Part shown: positions 41,716 to 52,337 of the stretch, one piece after another | Layout of the letters: each line of letters opens with the position of its first letter | How positions within the stretch are numbered: the stretch's first letter is position 1 | Assembly: GCF_028069725.1 (NCBI RefSeq) | Contig: NZ_JANEWG010000004.1 | Location: 1-64,000, forward strand | Length of the DNA stretch: 64,000 nt | Direction of reading: 5' to 3' | From: Citrobacter sp. Awk 4 | GTDB taxonomy: Bacteria; Pseudomonadota; Gammaproteobacteria; Enterobacterales; Enterobacteriaceae | Position numbers and translations under genes: made by a program | Notes under the pieces: model-generated | What the model was told of the DNA's origin: nothing | Seen by the model: the letters and a program-made list of their open reading frames with translations, nothing else | Databases searched by the model: none

Positions 41716-43020
41716 ATGAAATTTCCCGGTAAACGCAAATCCAAACACTATTTCCCCGTTAATGCGCGCGATCCGCTGCTGCAGCAAATTCAACCCGAAA
41801 ACGAGACCAGCGCGGCATGGGTCGTGGGTATCGATCAGACCCTGGTGGACATTGAAGCCAAAGTTGATGACGACTTTGTACAACGTTATGGATTGAGTGC
41901 CGGACATTCGCTGGTCATTGAAGATGATGTGGCGGAAGCGCTGTATCAGGAACTGGTGCGCGAGGATCTGATCACCCATCAATTTGCCGGCGGCACTATC
42001 GGCAATACCATGCACAACTACTCTGTGTTGGCCGATGATCGTTCCGTACTACTCGGCGTGATGTGCAGCAATATCGAAATTGGCGGCTATGCCTATCGCT
42101 ATTTGTGTAATACCTCCAGCCGTACCGACCTGAACTATCTGCAGGGCGTTGATGGGCCGATTGGTCGTTGTTTTACGTTGATTGGCGAGTCCGGTGAACG
42201 CACGTTTGCGATAAGCCCCGGGCACATGAACCAACTGCATGCGGACAGTATTCCGGAGTCGGTGATTGCCGGAGCCTCTGCGCTGGTCCTGACCTCCTAT
42301 CTGGTGCGTTGCAAACCGGGTGAGCCGATGCCGGAAGCCACCATGAAGGCGATTGAATACGCCAAAAAGCACAATGTCCCGGTGGTGCTGACCCTCGGGA
42401 CGAAGTTCGTCATTGCCGACAATCCGCAGTGGTGGCAGGCGTTCCTGAAAGAGAATGTCTCTATCCTTGCGATGAACGAAGAAGAAGCGCAGGCGCTGAC
42501 CGGGGAAACCGATCCGCTGCTGGCATCCGATAAAGCGTTGGATTGGGTTGATCTGGTGCTCTGCACCGCCGGTCCGATCGGTCTGTATATGGCCGGTTTT
42601 ACTGAAGATTCTGTTAAACGCAAAACACAACATCCGCTGCTGCCGGGCGCGATTGCTGAGTTTAACCAGTACGAGTTTAGCCGTGCAATGCGCCACAAAG
42701 ATTGCATCACCCCACTGCGTATTTATTCGCATATCGCGCCATACATGGGGGGGCCGGAAAAAATTATGAACACGAATGGGGCGGGCGACGGTGCGCTGGC
42801 GGCGCTGTTACACGATATCACCGCCAACAGTTATCACCGTGCCAGCGTGCCGAATTCCAGCAAACACCAATTCAACTGGCTGACCTATTCGTCATTAGCG
42901 CAGGTGTGTAAATATGCTAACCGCGTGAGTTATCAGGTGCTTAATCAGCACTCGCCACGTTTAACGCGCGGTCTGCCGGAGCGTGAAGATAGTCTCGAAG
43001 AGTCGTACTGGGATCGTTGA
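41716..43020 (+). CDS. gsk: Inosine-guanosine kinase
   Basis: 434 aa, the E. coli length. PfkB/ribokinase fold with the C-terminal signature NTNGAGDGALAALLHD containing the catalytic Asp. It phosphorylates guanosine and inosine with ATP for purine salvage. Divergent from aes with a 153-bp spacer. Confidence 0.97.
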   Translation: MKFPGKRKSKHYFPVNARDPLLQQIQPENETSAAWVVGIDQTLVDIEAKVDDDFVQRYGLSAGHSLVIEDDVAEALYQELVREDLITHQFAGGTIGNTMHNYSVLADDRSVLLGVMCSNIEIGGYAYRYLCNTSSRTDLNYLQGVDGPIGRCFTLIGESGERTFAISPGHMNQLHADSIPESVIAGASALVLTSYLVRCKPGEPMPEATMKAIEYAKKHNVPVVLTLGTKFVIADNPQWWQAFLKENVSILAMNEEEAQALTGETDPLLASDKALDWVDLVLCTAGPIGLYMAGFTEDSVKRKTQHPLLPGAIAEFNQYEFSRAMRHKDCITPLRIYSHIAPYMGGPEKIMNTNGAGDGALAALLHDITANSYHRASVPNSSKHQFNWLTYSSLAQVCKYANRVSYQVLNQHSPRLTRGLPEREDSLEESYWDR

Positions 43021-43028
43021 TGTTGTTT

Positions 43029-43098
43029 GCCCGATGGCGCTTCGCTTATCGGGCAATCATGTAGGCCTGATAAGACGCATCTGCGTCGCCATCAGGCA
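43029..43098. repeat. BIME (paired REP elements) between gsk and ybaL
   Basis: GCCCGATGGCGC...GCTTATCGGGC followed by the inverted GCCTGATAAGACGC...CGCCATCAGGC unit. It separates convergent genes and may act as a bidirectional message-end structure. Confidence 0.9.
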
Positions 43099-43108
43099 AA
43101 TAACAACG

Positions 43109-44785
43109 TTATCCCGTCACCACTTCACCAGCGGGAGGCGTTTCCAGCAGTTCCAGCATGGTACGCGCGATTTCACGCTCGCCCATGACTACCTGATTCG
43201 CTCCCCGTTCGGTAATGTATTCCACTTCATCGTCATAATGCGCGCGGGCGATAATTTCGATATCCGGGCATTTTTCACGCGCCGACGCGACAATCTCACC
43301 CGCTTCATACCCATTTGGAATGGTCAGAAGCAGCCAGCGGGCGCAGTCCAGATGCGCCAGATTCATGATCTCTTCATTAGCGGCGTTGCCTAACACGGCG
43401 CGGATCCCGCGTTCACGTAGCTCATCAACACGGGTACGCGAGGTTTCGATGACCACCAGCGGAATACCCGCCGCCATTAATTTCTCGCCCAGCAGGCTGC
43501 CAACGCGACCAAAGCCGACCAGCAGCGCGTGATTGCAAATATCCACCGGGATCTGCTTCTCTTCTTCGATGGCTTCTTCCAGGGTTTGTTCTTCGAGGGT
43601 TTCGGTTTTCGCGAGATATTTTTCCAGCACGGCAAACAGCACCGGATTGAGCATAATCGAGAGGATCGCCCCTGCCAGAACAAGATTCTGCCCGGCTTGC
43701 GGCAGCAGATTCAGCGCCATCCCCAGTCCCGCCAGAATAAACGCAAACTCACCAATTTGCGCAAGGCTGGTGGCAATGGTTAACGCGGTACGCTGCGAGT
43801 GGCCAAACAGGCGCACGAGGAAAAAGGCGGCGACGGATTTACCGAAAATAATAATGACCAGCGTCGCCAGAACGGCCAGCGGTTGTTGAATCAGAATCAG
43901 CGGATCAAACAACATACCGACGGAAACAAAGAACAGGACGGCAAACGCATCGCGCAGCGGCAGCGTGTCATGTGCCGCGCGGTGGCTCAGTTCTGACTCG
44001 TTCAGCACCATCCCGGCGAAGAAAGCCCCCAGCGCAAAGGAGACGTCAAACAGTTCGACCGCGCCAAAGGCGATCCCCAACGCCAGCGCCAGCACGGAAA
44101 GGGTAAACAGCTCTCTTGAGCCTGTCGCTGCGCTACGCGCCATAATCCACGGCACCAGGCGACGCCCGACCAGCATCATAATGGCGATAAACGCGACCAC
44201 TTTACCGATGGTAATGCCCATGTCGATGGCCAGGGACGCAAAACCGACATTGTCCTTTTCCATCATGCCGGCAACGGCAGGCAGCAGAACCAGCGTCAGC
44301 ACCATCACCAGATCTTCAACAATCAGCCAGCCAATGGCGATTTGCCCACGCTGGCTATCGATAAGCTGTCGTTCTTCAAGTGCTCGCAACAGTACCACGG
44401 TACTGGCGGTGGAAAGACATAACCCAAAGACGATGCCGGTCATTGGCGACCAGCCCAGCACTGCGGAAAGCGCCATACCCAGTAACGTCGCCACGGCTAT
44501 CTGGGCGATCGCACCGGGAATGGCGATGGCCTTTACCGCCATCAAATCCTTCAGAGAGAAATGCAACCCGACGCCGAACATCAGCAGGATAACGCCAAGT
44601 TCCGCCAGTTCAGGCGCAAGTTTAGTATCAGCCACAAAACCAGGCGTAAAAGGACCGGCCAGAACGCCCGCTAACAGATATCCCACCAGAGGAGAAATAC
44701 GCAGTTTATTGGCAAGCATGCCAAATATAAAAGCGAGCACAAGGCCGCCTACAATGGTGGTGATAAGCGGGGTGGCGTGATGCAT
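43109..44785 (-). CDS. ybaL: CPA2-family cation:proton antiporter YbaL
   Basis: 558 aa. An N-terminal Na+/H+ exchanger domain with about twelve helices (about 1-385) is followed by a TrkA-N (RCK) nucleotide-binding domain starting with VGFGRVGSLLGEKL (about 415-530). Related to KefB/KefC potassium efflux systems. Ion specificity and physiological role are not established. Confidence 0.94.
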   Translation of the reverse strand: MHHATPLITTIVGGLVLAFIFGMLANKLRISPLVGYLLAGVLAGPFTPGFVADTKLAPELAELGVILLMFGVGLHFSLKDLMAVKAIAIPGAIAQIAVATLLGMALSAVLGWSPMTGIVFGLCLSTASTVVLLRALEERQLIDSQRGQIAIGWLIVEDLVMVLTLVLLPAVAGMMEKDNVGFASLAIDMGITIGKVVAFIAIMMLVGRRLVPWIMARSAATGSRELFTLSVLALALGIAFGAVELFDVSFALGAFFAGMVLNESELSHRAAHDTLPLRDAFAVLFFVSVGMLFDPLILIQQPLAVLATLVIIIFGKSVAAFFLVRLFGHSQRTALTIATSLAQIGEFAFILAGLGMALNLLPQAGQNLVLAGAILSIMLNPVLFAVLEKYLAKTETLEEQTLEEAIEEEKQIPVDICNHALLVGFGRVGSLLGEKLMAAGIPLVVIETSRTRVDELRERGIRAVLGNAANEEIMNLAHLDCARWLLLTIPNGYEAGEIVASAREKCPDIEIIARAHYDDEVEYITERGANQVVMGEREIARTMLELLETPPAGEVVTG

Positions 44786-44987
44786 TCCGTCTCCTTTCTG
44801 GGGTGTGTTGATCCATTTTTGGCCTGGAAACCAAAATTCCAGGTAATAGTTTATGACAATTTTGATGTTTATGTTTATGAATAATTATTGAAATTTGATG
44901 AAAAATGGAATTTAGACTGTAAAGCGCACGGATCGGAAAACGAAGAGAGTCTATGAGCAGCAAAGGCTTATGGTGACTGGAAGTGAG

Positions 44988-45014
44988 TGTGGCCAAAGTT
45001 TGCCTTTGGCCACA
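44988..45014 (-). terminator. Hairpin downstream of fsr
   Basis: An 11-bp perfect stem TGTGGCCAAAG/CTTTGGCCACA with a short loop, starting 6 bp beyond the fsr stop codon. Only a weak T content follows on the minus strand, so it may be a partial or Rho-assisted terminator. Confidence 0.55.
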
Positions 45015-45020
45015 GGAAAA

Positions 45021-46241
45021 TCAGGCTTTATGCCGGTTATCAGGCAAGAATATGGTCAGTATCCCCAGAAGAGGCAGGAAAGCGCAGATTTTGTAGACCA
45101 GGTCGATACTGGTATGGTCGGCAATCAGCCCTAACACGGCAGCGCCAAGGCCACCCATACCGAAGGCAAAACCGAAAAACAGACCGGAAACCATGCCGAT
45201 ACGACCCGGAAGCAGCTCCTGAGCATAGACCAGGATGGCAGAAAAGGCAGAGGCGAGGATAAAACCAATGATCACGGTTAAAACGCCCGTCCAGTAGAGG
45301 GTTGCATAGGGTAAAACGAGGGTAAAAGGCGCAACACCCAGAATAGAGCCCCAAATTACATATTTCCTGCCGATCTTGTCACCCAAAGGCCCGCCAATCA
45401 ATGTTCCCGCGGCAACGGCGAACAGAAAGGCAAACAGATGTATTTGCGCGTTTTGTACCGATAATCCGAATTTTTGCATCAGATAAAAGGTGTAATAGCT
45501 GCTGATGCTCGCCATATAGAAGTATTTGGAGAATATCAGGATTAACAGGATGCAAACGGCGAGTACCACTTTGTTGCGTGGGAGCGGATTGGTTATCACC
45601 GCTTTAGGTTTTCCTTTACTCATCCGATGCTGCGCGGCATACCAGCGGCTTATCTGCGCCAGCACCACAATCGCCAGCAGTGCGGCCAACACAAACCAGG
45701 CCACATTCCCTTTGCCGTAGGGGGCGATGATCACCGCAGCGAGCAAAGGGCCAAGCGAGCTGCCAAAGTTACCGCCCACCTGGAAGATTGACTGCGCGAG
45801 GCCGTGGCGCCCGCCTGAAGCCATTCGCGCCACGCGGGAGGATTCCGGATGAAACACCGACGAACCGGTGCCGACCAGCGCCGCAGCTAACAGTACCGTG
45901 CCATAACTGCCGGCCATCGCCAGTAATACCAGACCGCTCAATGTGAAACACATCCCAATCGGCAGCGACCACGGCATGGGGTATTTATCCGTCCAGTAAC
46001 CGACCACTGGCTGGAGCAGAGAAGACGCTAACTGATAGGTGAGGGTGATCATCCCTACCTGCATAAAAGTGAGCGAGAACTCGGATTGTAACAGTGGGTA
46101 AATCGCCAGGATCAGCGACTGAATCATATCGTTTAGCAAGTGGGAAAGGCTGATGGCGCCTAAAATGCGAAACGACGTACGTGCCTGAGCAACGGGCGCA
46201 GGCGCGCTCGCTAACGGCTGGGTTGGTTCACTCATTGCCAT
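45021..46241 (-). CDS. fsr: Fosmidomycin efflux MFS transporter Fsr
   Basis: 406 aa, the E. coli length, with about twelve membrane helices. MFS motif-A-like GGPLGDKIGRK sits in the loop after helix 8 and GYWTDKYP in the first half. Overexpression in E. coli gives fosmidomycin resistance; natural substrate unknown. Divergent from ushA. Confidence 0.95.
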   Translation of the reverse strand: MAMSEPTQPLASAPAPVAQARTSFRILGAISLSHLLNDMIQSLILAIYPLLQSEFSLTFMQVGMITLTYQLASSLLQPVVGYWTDKYPMPWSLPIGMCFTLSGLVLLAMAGSYGTVLLAAALVGTGSSVFHPESSRVARMASGGRHGLAQSIFQVGGNFGSSLGPLLAAVIIAPYGKGNVAWFVLAALLAIVVLAQISRWYAAQHRMSKGKPKAVITNPLPRNKVVLAVCILLILIFSKYFYMASISSYYTFYLMQKFGLSVQNAQIHLFAFLFAVAAGTLIGGPLGDKIGRKYVIWGSILGVAPFTLVLPYATLYWTGVLTVIIGFILASAFSAILVYAQELLPGRIGMVSGLFFGFAFGMGGLGAAVLGLIADHTSIDLVYKICAFLPLLGILTIFLPDNRHKA

Positions 46242-46418
46242 AGAACGTCACTTCTGTTGTTTTGTTTGCGATGTCGGAGATAGTCTGCGTTGTAATTATT
46301 ACCTGACTAACATACCTGCGGATGGTGTTTGAAGGAAGTCTCAATTCTGAAAACATTTTCGGCTATTATTTCATATCATTGTCATTTCAGCGGTTGAGAT
46401 TGGGTCAGGGAGAGAAAC

Positions 46419-48071
46419 ATGAAATTTTTGAAGCGGGGCGTGGCGCTGGCGGTGTTCGCTGCGTTCGCACTGGCGGGCCAGCCTGCGCAGGCTTATGAGA
46501 AAGATAAAACCTATAAAATAACGGTTCTGCATACCAACGATCATCATGGTCACTTCTGGCGTAGCGAATACGGCGAATACGGTCTTTCAGCACAAAAAAC
46601 GCTGGTGGACGGCATTCGTAAAGAGGTTGCGCAGGAAGGCGGCAGCGTGCTGTTGCTCTCAGGCGGTGATATCAACACGGGGGTTCCAGAGTCAGATCTG
46701 CAAGATGCAGAGCCCGATTTCCGGGGCATGAATCTGATTGGCTATGATGCGATGGCCGTCGGGAACCACGAATTTGATAACCCGCTCACTGTGCTTCGCC
46801 AGCAGGAAAAGTGGGCTAAGTTTCCTTTTCTGTCTGCCAATATCTATCAGAAAAGCACCGGTGAACGCCTGTTCAAACCCTGGGCTATTTTTAAGCGACA
46901 GGATCTGAAAATCGCCGTTATCGGTTTGACCACGGATGATACGGCAAAAATTGGCAATCCGGAGTTTTTCACCGACATCGAGTTCCGCAAACCGGCTGAA
47001 GAAGCCAATCTGGTGATCCAGGAGCTGCAAATCAATGAAAAGCCGGATGTCATTATCGCCACCACACACATGGGGCACTATGACAACGGCAATCACGGGT
47101 CGAACGCGCCGGGCGATGTCGAAATGGCGCGCAGTCTGCCAGCGGGGGCGCTGGCGATGATTGTGGGTGGTCACTCACAAGATCCGGTGTGTATGGCGGC
47201 GGAAAATAAAAAGCAGGTTAATTATGTGCCGGGTACACCATGCGCGCCGGACAAACAAAATGGTATCTGGATTGTGCAGGCGCATGAGTGGGGGAAATAC
47301 GTCGGGCGGGCCGATTTTGAGTTCCGTAGTGGCGAGATGAAAATGGTGAACTACCAACTCATTCCCGTGAATCTGAAGAAGAAAGTGACCTGGGATAACG
47401 GGAAAAGTGAGCACGTACTTTACACCCCGGAAATCGCTGAGAACCCGCAAATGCTCTCTTTGCTGACGCCGTTCCAGAATAAAGGTAAAGCGCAACTGGA
47501 TGTGAAAATTGGCAGTGTGAACAGCCGTCTTGAAGGCGATCGCAGTAAAGTCCGTTTTGTGCAGACCAACATGGGGCATCTGCTGCTTGCCGCGCAAATG
47601 ACGCGCACCAGCGCTGATTTTGGCGTGATGAGCGGCGGCGGTATTCGGGATTCCATTGAAGGCGGCAATATCACTTATAAGAGCGTGCTGAAGGTACAAC
47701 CGTTCGGCAACATCGTGGTGTATGCCGACATGAGCGGGCAAGAGGTGATTGACTATCTGACCGCCGTGGCGCAGATGAAGCCGGATTCAGGCGCTTATCC
47801 GCAGTTCGCCAATGTCAGTTTTGTGGCGAAGGACGGCAAGCTCAATGATTTAAAAATCAAAGGAGAACCTGTAGATCCGGCGAAAACCTACCGGATGGCG
47901 ACGTTGAGTTTTAACGCTACGGGCGGCGACGGTTATCCGCGAATAGATAATAAACCCGGTTATGTGAATACCGGATTTATTGATGCGGAAGTGCTCAAAC
48001 AGTACATTGAGCAGAACTCGCCGCTGGATGCGAGTACTTACGAACCTCAGAATGAGGTCTCCTGGCAGTAG
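46419..48071 (+). CDS. ushA: Periplasmic UDP-sugar hydrolase / 5'-nucleotidase UshA
   Basis: 550 aa, the E. coli length. Signal peptide about 1-25 (...QPAQA/YE). Calcineurin-like metallophosphatase domain with LHTNDHHGHF, GGDINTG, GNHEFDNP, THMGHYD and GGHSQD, then the C-terminal 5'-nucleotidase substrate domain (about 365-550). It degrades UDP-glucose and 5'-nucleotides in the periplasm for nucleoside salvage. Confidence 0.97.
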   Translation: MKFLKRGVALAVFAAFALAGQPAQAYEKDKTYKITVLHTNDHHGHFWRSEYGEYGLSAQKTLVDGIRKEVAQEGGSVLLLSGGDINTGVPESDLQDAEPDFRGMNLIGYDAMAVGNHEFDNPLTVLRQQEKWAKFPFLSANIYQKSTGERLFKPWAIFKRQDLKIAVIGLTTDDTAKIGNPEFFTDIEFRKPAEEANLVIQELQINEKPDVIIATTHMGHYDNGNHGSNAPGDVEMARSLPAGALAMIVGGHSQDPVCMAAENKKQVNYVPGTPCAPDKQNGIWIVQAHEWGKYVGRADFEFRSGEMKMVNYQLIPVNLKKKVTWDNGKSEHVLYTPEIAENPQMLSLLTPFQNKGKAQLDVKIGSVNSRLEGDRSKVRFVQTNMGHLLLAAQMTRTSADFGVMSGGGIRDSIEGGNITYKSVLKVQPFGNIVVYADMSGQEVIDYLTAVAQMKPDSGAYPQFANVSFVAKDGKLNDLKIKGEPVDPAKTYRMATLSFNATGGDGYPRIDNKPGYVNTGFIDAEVLKQYIEQNSPLDASTYEPQNEVSWQ

Positions 48072-48079
48072 CTCCGGGT

Positions 48080-48112
48080 TGCCGGATGGTGCTTGCGTCG
48101 CCATCCGGCAAA
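48080..48112. repeat. REP element after ushA
   Basis: TTGCCGGATGG...CCATCCGGCAA palindrome between convergent ushA and ybaK. It may serve as the 3' structure for both. Confidence 0.85.
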
Positions 48113-48116
48113 ACAC

Positions 48117-48629
<513 letters not shown>

Positions 48630-48683
48630 TCAGCATACGCCCGAAGGCAGACGAAAAAATAGTACAATCTTGCGCAATAGATC

Positions 48684-48713
48684 TTGGCAGTTGCAGCAAC
48701 TTTGAGCGACAAT
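48684..48713 (+). promoter_or_regulatory. Promoter of chiX
   Basis: TTGGCA, an 18-bp spacer, and GACAAT. Transcription would start about 48719-48720, just before the first stem of ChiX. Confidence 0.65.
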
Positions 48714-48718
48714 CGGAA

Positions 48719-48797
48719 GATCCGGACCCGAGTCCGGCATAATAATAAAGATGAAATTCCTCTTTGACGGGCCAATAGAAATATTGGCCATTTTTTT
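48719..48797 (+). ncRNA. chiX: Small regulatory RNA ChiX (MicM, SroB)
   Basis: About 79 nt between ybaK and ybaP, the same position as in E. coli. The single-stranded target-pairing segment (AATAATAAAGATGAAATTCC) and TCTTTGACGGG are conserved. The terminator GGCCAATA-GAA-TATTGGCC is followed by seven T. The 5' stem differs: CCGGAC-CCGA-GTCCGG here, a GTCGC-type stem in K-12. Hfq-binding RNA that represses chitoporin and dpiBA messages. Confidence 0.93.
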
Positions 48798-49590
48798 AGC
48801 GCATCAGTTCCGGTAAGTTCCCTTCTCCATAAAGATGCAGCGCCCCCACCGCGACGACGTACTGGCCGGGAGGCATGGCGTAGAGTTGATCCCGCCAGGC
48901 GATATTACGCTGATGCATAAGCACATCATATAACGACTGACTGAAGGTATTCGGCAGCGTGAGATCGTTATTTTGCGGTGGCGTTTTCAGCCACCAGCTC
49001 ATCATCTGCTGCAGCAACCTGGCGTTGGTGTGCCAGTGTGTCAGCGTATCGTTCAGCAACGCCAGACCGTTATCGGGCAACTGGCACAGGAGCGCAATCT
49101 GGCTGGACGCCCCTTCCAGCTCAATAATGGTTTTTTGTGCCTGCTTCGCGGCCTTCAGCAATTGGTAGTCGATGCCGTATTCAGCGCGCAATCCCAGCTG
49201 TTGCGCCTGGGTGGCCTGTAAGACCATCGCGATTTGCCACAGCGGCTGGGTTGAAAAGAGAGACGCAGAGATCCCCAGTTCATCGGTGACTTTATGCAGA
49301 TGATGCAACTGCTCTTCACTGATGCGTTCTTCCAGCGCGGCAAACGTGGGGAGATTCACAAATGGGGTATCGTCGCCGGAGACGTCGGCTTCAACGATCA
49401 ACGCATCGGCTTGCCTGAGCTTTTTCAGTAATTTGGCGGGGAGGGGAGCCATATCGCGACTGCCCATATGGATACTGCCGACCAGATGAAAATGGCGATT
49501 ACCGGGAAGGACAACGTCGATGGCAGGCCAGGTATAATGGTTGCCGCGCAATGCGCGCCAGAACGATTTTACCCAGTACATCAGATCCAT
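48796..49590 (-). CDS. ybaP: TraB/GumN family protein YbaP
   Basis: 264 aa, the K-12 length. The family motif HLVGSIHMG is near the N-terminus (about 36-44) and the C-terminal VVAVGALHLYGEGNL supplies the second metal-like motif. Relatives are proposed to be metalloproteases; function in enterics is unknown. Its stop codon lies inside the chiX terminator T-run on the opposite strand. Confidence 0.93.
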   Translation of the reverse strand: MDLMYWVKSFWRALRGNHYTWPAIDVVLPGNRHFHLVGSIHMGSRDMAPLPAKLLKKLRQADALIVEADVSGDDTPFVNLPTFAALEERISEEQLHHLHKVTDELGISASLFSTQPLWQIAMVLQATQAQQLGLRAEYGIDYQLLKAAKQAQKTIIELEGASSQIALLCQLPDNGLALLNDTLTHWHTNARLLQQMMSWWLKTPPQNNDLTLPNTFSQSLYDVLMHQRNIAWRDQLYAMPPGQYVVAVGALHLYGEGNLPELMR

Positions 49591-49652
49591 ACGACCTCCC
49601 TTAGTAGAACGTCATGCTAACGCGTGGGGAGAGAAGGCGCAATGCGCGAATT

Positions 49653-49686
49653 GCCGGATGGCGCTAACGCTTATCCGGCTTACAAC
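49653..49686. repeat. REP element upstream of ybaP
   Basis: GCCGGATGGCGCTAACGC-TTATCCGGC plus the usual TTACAAC tail, in the ybaP-copA gap. Confidence 0.8.
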
Positions 49687-49699
49687 GTTCGCGCAAAAT

Positions 49700-49719
49700 G
49701 GATGGCGGGACAGCCATCC
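49700..49719 (-). terminator. Probable terminator of copA
   Basis: GGATGGC/GCCATCC stem with a 6-nt loop, followed on the minus strand by ATTTTGC, 9 bp beyond the copA stop codon. Confidence 0.65.
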
Positions 49720-49728
49720 GACAATTGA

Positions 49729-52230
49729 TCACTCTTTCGGTTTAAACCGTAACAGGCGGTTGGCATTGCTCACCACGGTAATCGAAGAGAGCGCCATTGC
49801 CGCACCGGCGACGACCGGGTTGAGCAACGTTCCGGTGAGCGGCCACAGAATACCGGCGGCTACCGGGATACCGATGCTGTTATAGATAAACGCCCCCAGC
49901 AGGTTCTGCTTCATATTACGCAGCGTGGCGCGTGAGATGGCAAGCGCATCCGCCACTCCCATCAAACTATGGCGCATCAACGTGATAGCCGCGGTTTCAA
50001 TCGCCACATCACTGCCGCCGCCCATCGCGATACCCACATCAGCCTGCGCCAGTGCCGGTGCATCGTTGATGCCATCGCCCACCATCGCCACCTGGCGCCC
50101 CTGACTTTGCAGGCGCTTGATAGCATCGGCTTTACCGTCCGGTAATACGCCTGCAATCACCTCATCAATACCGGCCTCTTTCGCAATCGCGTTGGCGGTT
50201 GTGGGGTTATCACCGGTTAACATCACCAGACGGTAGCCCGCACGGTGCAGCCGCTGGAGCGCTGCCACGCTGTCGCTACGCAGGGGGTCACGTACCGCCA
50301 GCAATGCCGCCGCTTTACCGTCAATCGCCAGCAGCACCGGGGTGGAACCCTGGGAAGCACGGGCTGCAATCTCCGCATCCATTTCCGTGGTATCTACCTG
50401 CTGTTCATTCAATAATGCCTGGTTGCCCAGCAGCAAGGTATGACCTTCCGCTTCTCCACTCACACCCAGACCGCGCAGCGTCCGAAAGCCATTCACCTGC
50501 GGTAGCGTTGCCTCTGCGGCTTTTTCCAGAATGGCACGAGCCAGCGGGTGGCTGGAACCTTGTTCAAGGGCTGCCGCCAGGCGCAGCGCCTGTGCTTCGT
50601 CTGTTGTGCCAAAGGTTTTGATCGCGACCACCTGCGGTTTCCCTTCGGTCAGCGTGCCGGTTTTATCAAAGACCACCGTATCCAGCGTACTGGCACGTTG
50701 TAAGGCATCGGCATCGCGGACCAGCACGCCAAATTCAGCGGCGCGACCCACGCCAGAAATAATCGACATCGGCGTTGCCAGCCCCAGCGCGCAGGGACAG
50801 GCGATGATCAGCACCGTCGTGGCAATCACCAGCGTGTAGACAATTTGCGGCGCCGGACCAAAGAAATACCAGATAGCGGCGCTCACCAGCGCAATCACCA
50901 CCACCACGGGGACAAAGACGGCCGAAATTTTATCGGCCAGTTGACCGATTTCCGGTTTGCTGCTCTGCGCCTGGCGTACCATGCGGATAATCCGCGACAA
51001 CGTAGTGTGGCTGCCGACTGCGCTTGCGCGAAACAGCACGCTACCGTCCTGAACAACCGTCCCGGCATGTACGCTATCGCCTTCGCCTTTCTGTTGCGGG
51101 ATCGGCTCGCCGGTGAGCATTGCTTCATCCAGCCAGGCTTCGCCCTGGGTGATTTCACCGTCTACCGGTACCCGATCGCCAGTGGTCAGTCGCAGCAGCA
51201 TACCGGCCTGCACGTCGGCCAGCGGCACGCTTTTTTCACCCTCTTCGGTGACAACACGCGCCGTTGGTGGCGTTAAATCGAGAAGTTTTTCCAGCGCCTT
51301 CGAAGAACGCTGACGGGCGCGCGCTTCCAGCATGTGTCCGAGGTTAATCAGACCGATGATCATGGCGCTCGCCTCATAATAGAGATGGCGCGCTTCCATC
51401 GGGAACCACTGCGGCCACAGGTTGACGCTCATCGAGTAGAGCCAGGCCACCCCGGTACCGAGGGCAACCAGCGTATCCATCGTGGCGGTGCCGTTCATCA
51501 GGCTCTTCCACGCGCTGCGATAAAAATGGCCGCCCGCAAAGACCATCACGGCGAGGGTAGCGAGGCCAATCGCGAGCCACAGGCTGCGGTTATCGGCGGT
51601 GACCATCATGTTGTCGCCGATCATCCCCCAGACCATCACCGGTACGCCGACCAGCAGCGCGACAATCGCCTGCCAGCGAAAGCGTTTCATGGTGGCGACG
51701 GCGGTCTCCTGCTGGCGTTCACGGCGTTTCGCATCATCTTCAATGGCTTCTGCGCCGTAGCCGGCTTTTTCCACCGCCTGGACTAAATCTGCGGCAGACG
51801 CGCTGCCCATCACCAGCGCAGTGCGTTCCGCCAGGTTTACCCGTGCCTGCGTGACGCCCGGTACGTTTTGCAACGCATTTTGTACCCGGGAAACACAGCT
51901 GGCGCAGCTCATGCCGCTTAACAACAATTGTTGACTGTCATCATCGGCCGTTGCTGCCGGAAGCTCAGGAGGGACCGCTGCCAGCGCTTCCGACGGGGTT
52001 GATGACTCCGCCAGCGGTTTAGCCTTTGGGTGGCTTAACTCTGCACCATAACCGGCTTGTTTGATGGTTTCGATCAAGGCTTCGGCGCTGGCGCTACCGG
52101 TAACGTGCGCTTCCGTCACAGTGACGTCCGCCTGTTCCACGTCCGGGCGTTGCTCAAGACTTTCTTTTACGCGTTTGACGCAGTGACCACAGGACAGGCC
52201 GTCCAGGGTCAGGTCGATGGTTTGAGACAT
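49729..52230 (-). CDS. copA: Copper-exporting P1B-type ATPase CopA
   Basis: 833 aa. Two N-terminal heavy-metal domains with GLSCGHC (Cys14/Cys17) and GMSCASC (about residue 110), eight membrane helices, the metal-transport CPC in [12 protein letters not shown], phosphorylation motif DKTGTLTEG and hinge [10 protein letters not shown]. It pumps Cu(I) out of the cytoplasm. Transcription is controlled by CueR from the divergent gene. A frameshift near codon 69 also yields the chaperone CopA(Z). Confidence 0.98.
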   Translation of the reverse strand: MSQTIDLTLDGLSCGHCVKRVKESLEQRPDVEQADVTVTEAHVTGSASAEALIETIKQAGYGAELSHPKAKPLAESSTPSEALAAVPPELPAATADDDSQQLLLSGMSCASCVSRVQNALQNVPGVTQARVNLAERTALVMGSASAADLVQAVEKAGYGAEAIEDDAKRRERQQETAVATMKRFRWQAIVALLVGVPVMVWGMIGDNMMVTADNRSLWLAIGLATLAVMVFAGGHFYRSAWKSLMNGTATMDTLVALGTGVAWLYSMSVNLWPQWFPMEARHLYYEASAMIIGLINLGHMLEARARQRSSKALEKLLDLTPPTARVVTEEGEKSVPLADVQAGMLLRLTTGDRVPVDGEITQGEAWLDEAMLTGEPIPQQKGEGDSVHAGTVVQDGSVLFRASAVGSHTTLSRIIRMVRQAQSSKPEIGQLADKISAVFVPVVVVIALVSAAIWYFFGPAPQIVYTLVIATTVLIIACPCALGLATPMSIISGVGRAAEFGVLVRDADALQRASTLDTVVFDKTGTLTEGKPQVVAIKTFGTTDEAQALRLAAALEQGSSHPLARAILEKAAEATLPQVNGFRTLRGLGVSGEAEGHTLLLGNQALLNEQQVDTTEMDAEIAARASQGSTPVLLAIDGKAAALLAVRDPLRSDSVAALQRLHRAGYRLVMLTGDNPTTANAIAKEAGIDEVIAGVLPDGKADAIKRLQSQGRQVAMVGDGINDAPALAQADVGIAMGGGSDVAIETAAITLMRHSLMGVADALAISRATLRNMKQNLLGAFIYNSIGIPVAAGILWPLTGTLLNPVVAGAAMALSSITVVSNANRLLRFKPKE
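52019..52230 (-). CDS. CopA(Z) copper chaperone made by -1 frameshift in copA
   Basis: The slippery heptamer C CCA AAG lies at 52024-52030 (minus strand), in register with the copA frame at His67-Pro68-Lys69. After -1 slippage the next codons are GGC and TAA, so the product is residues 1-69 of CopA plus Gly: 70 aa, the size reported for E. coli CopA(Z). It carries the whole first heavy-metal domain with the CxxC site and would buffer cytoplasmic Cu(I). Confidence 0.85.
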
Positions 52231-52297
52231 AACAAAACTCCTTTAAAATGGTCAGAGACTTATTGACCTTAGCAATCGTATTGACTAACTGTTATAA

Positions 52298-52328
52298 AGG
52301 TTAAACCTTCCATCAAGGGTAAGGTCAA
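52298..52328 (-). promoter_or_regulatory. CueR-controlled copA promoter
   Basis: Read on the minus strand: -35 TTGACC (52323-52328), a 19-bp spacer, and -10 TAACCT (52298-52303). The overlong spacer is the MerR-family hallmark. Within it lies the dyad ACCTTCC-A-TCAAGGGT (52305-52320), the CueR operator. Confidence 0.92.
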
Positions 52329-52337
52329 GGGGGAAAT

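Noticed and set aside
43965..44780. 271-codon open frame antisense to ybaL
   Set aside because: Entirely inside ybaL on the opposite strand, with low-complexity Ser/Thr/Ala composition typical of antisense membrane-protein frames.
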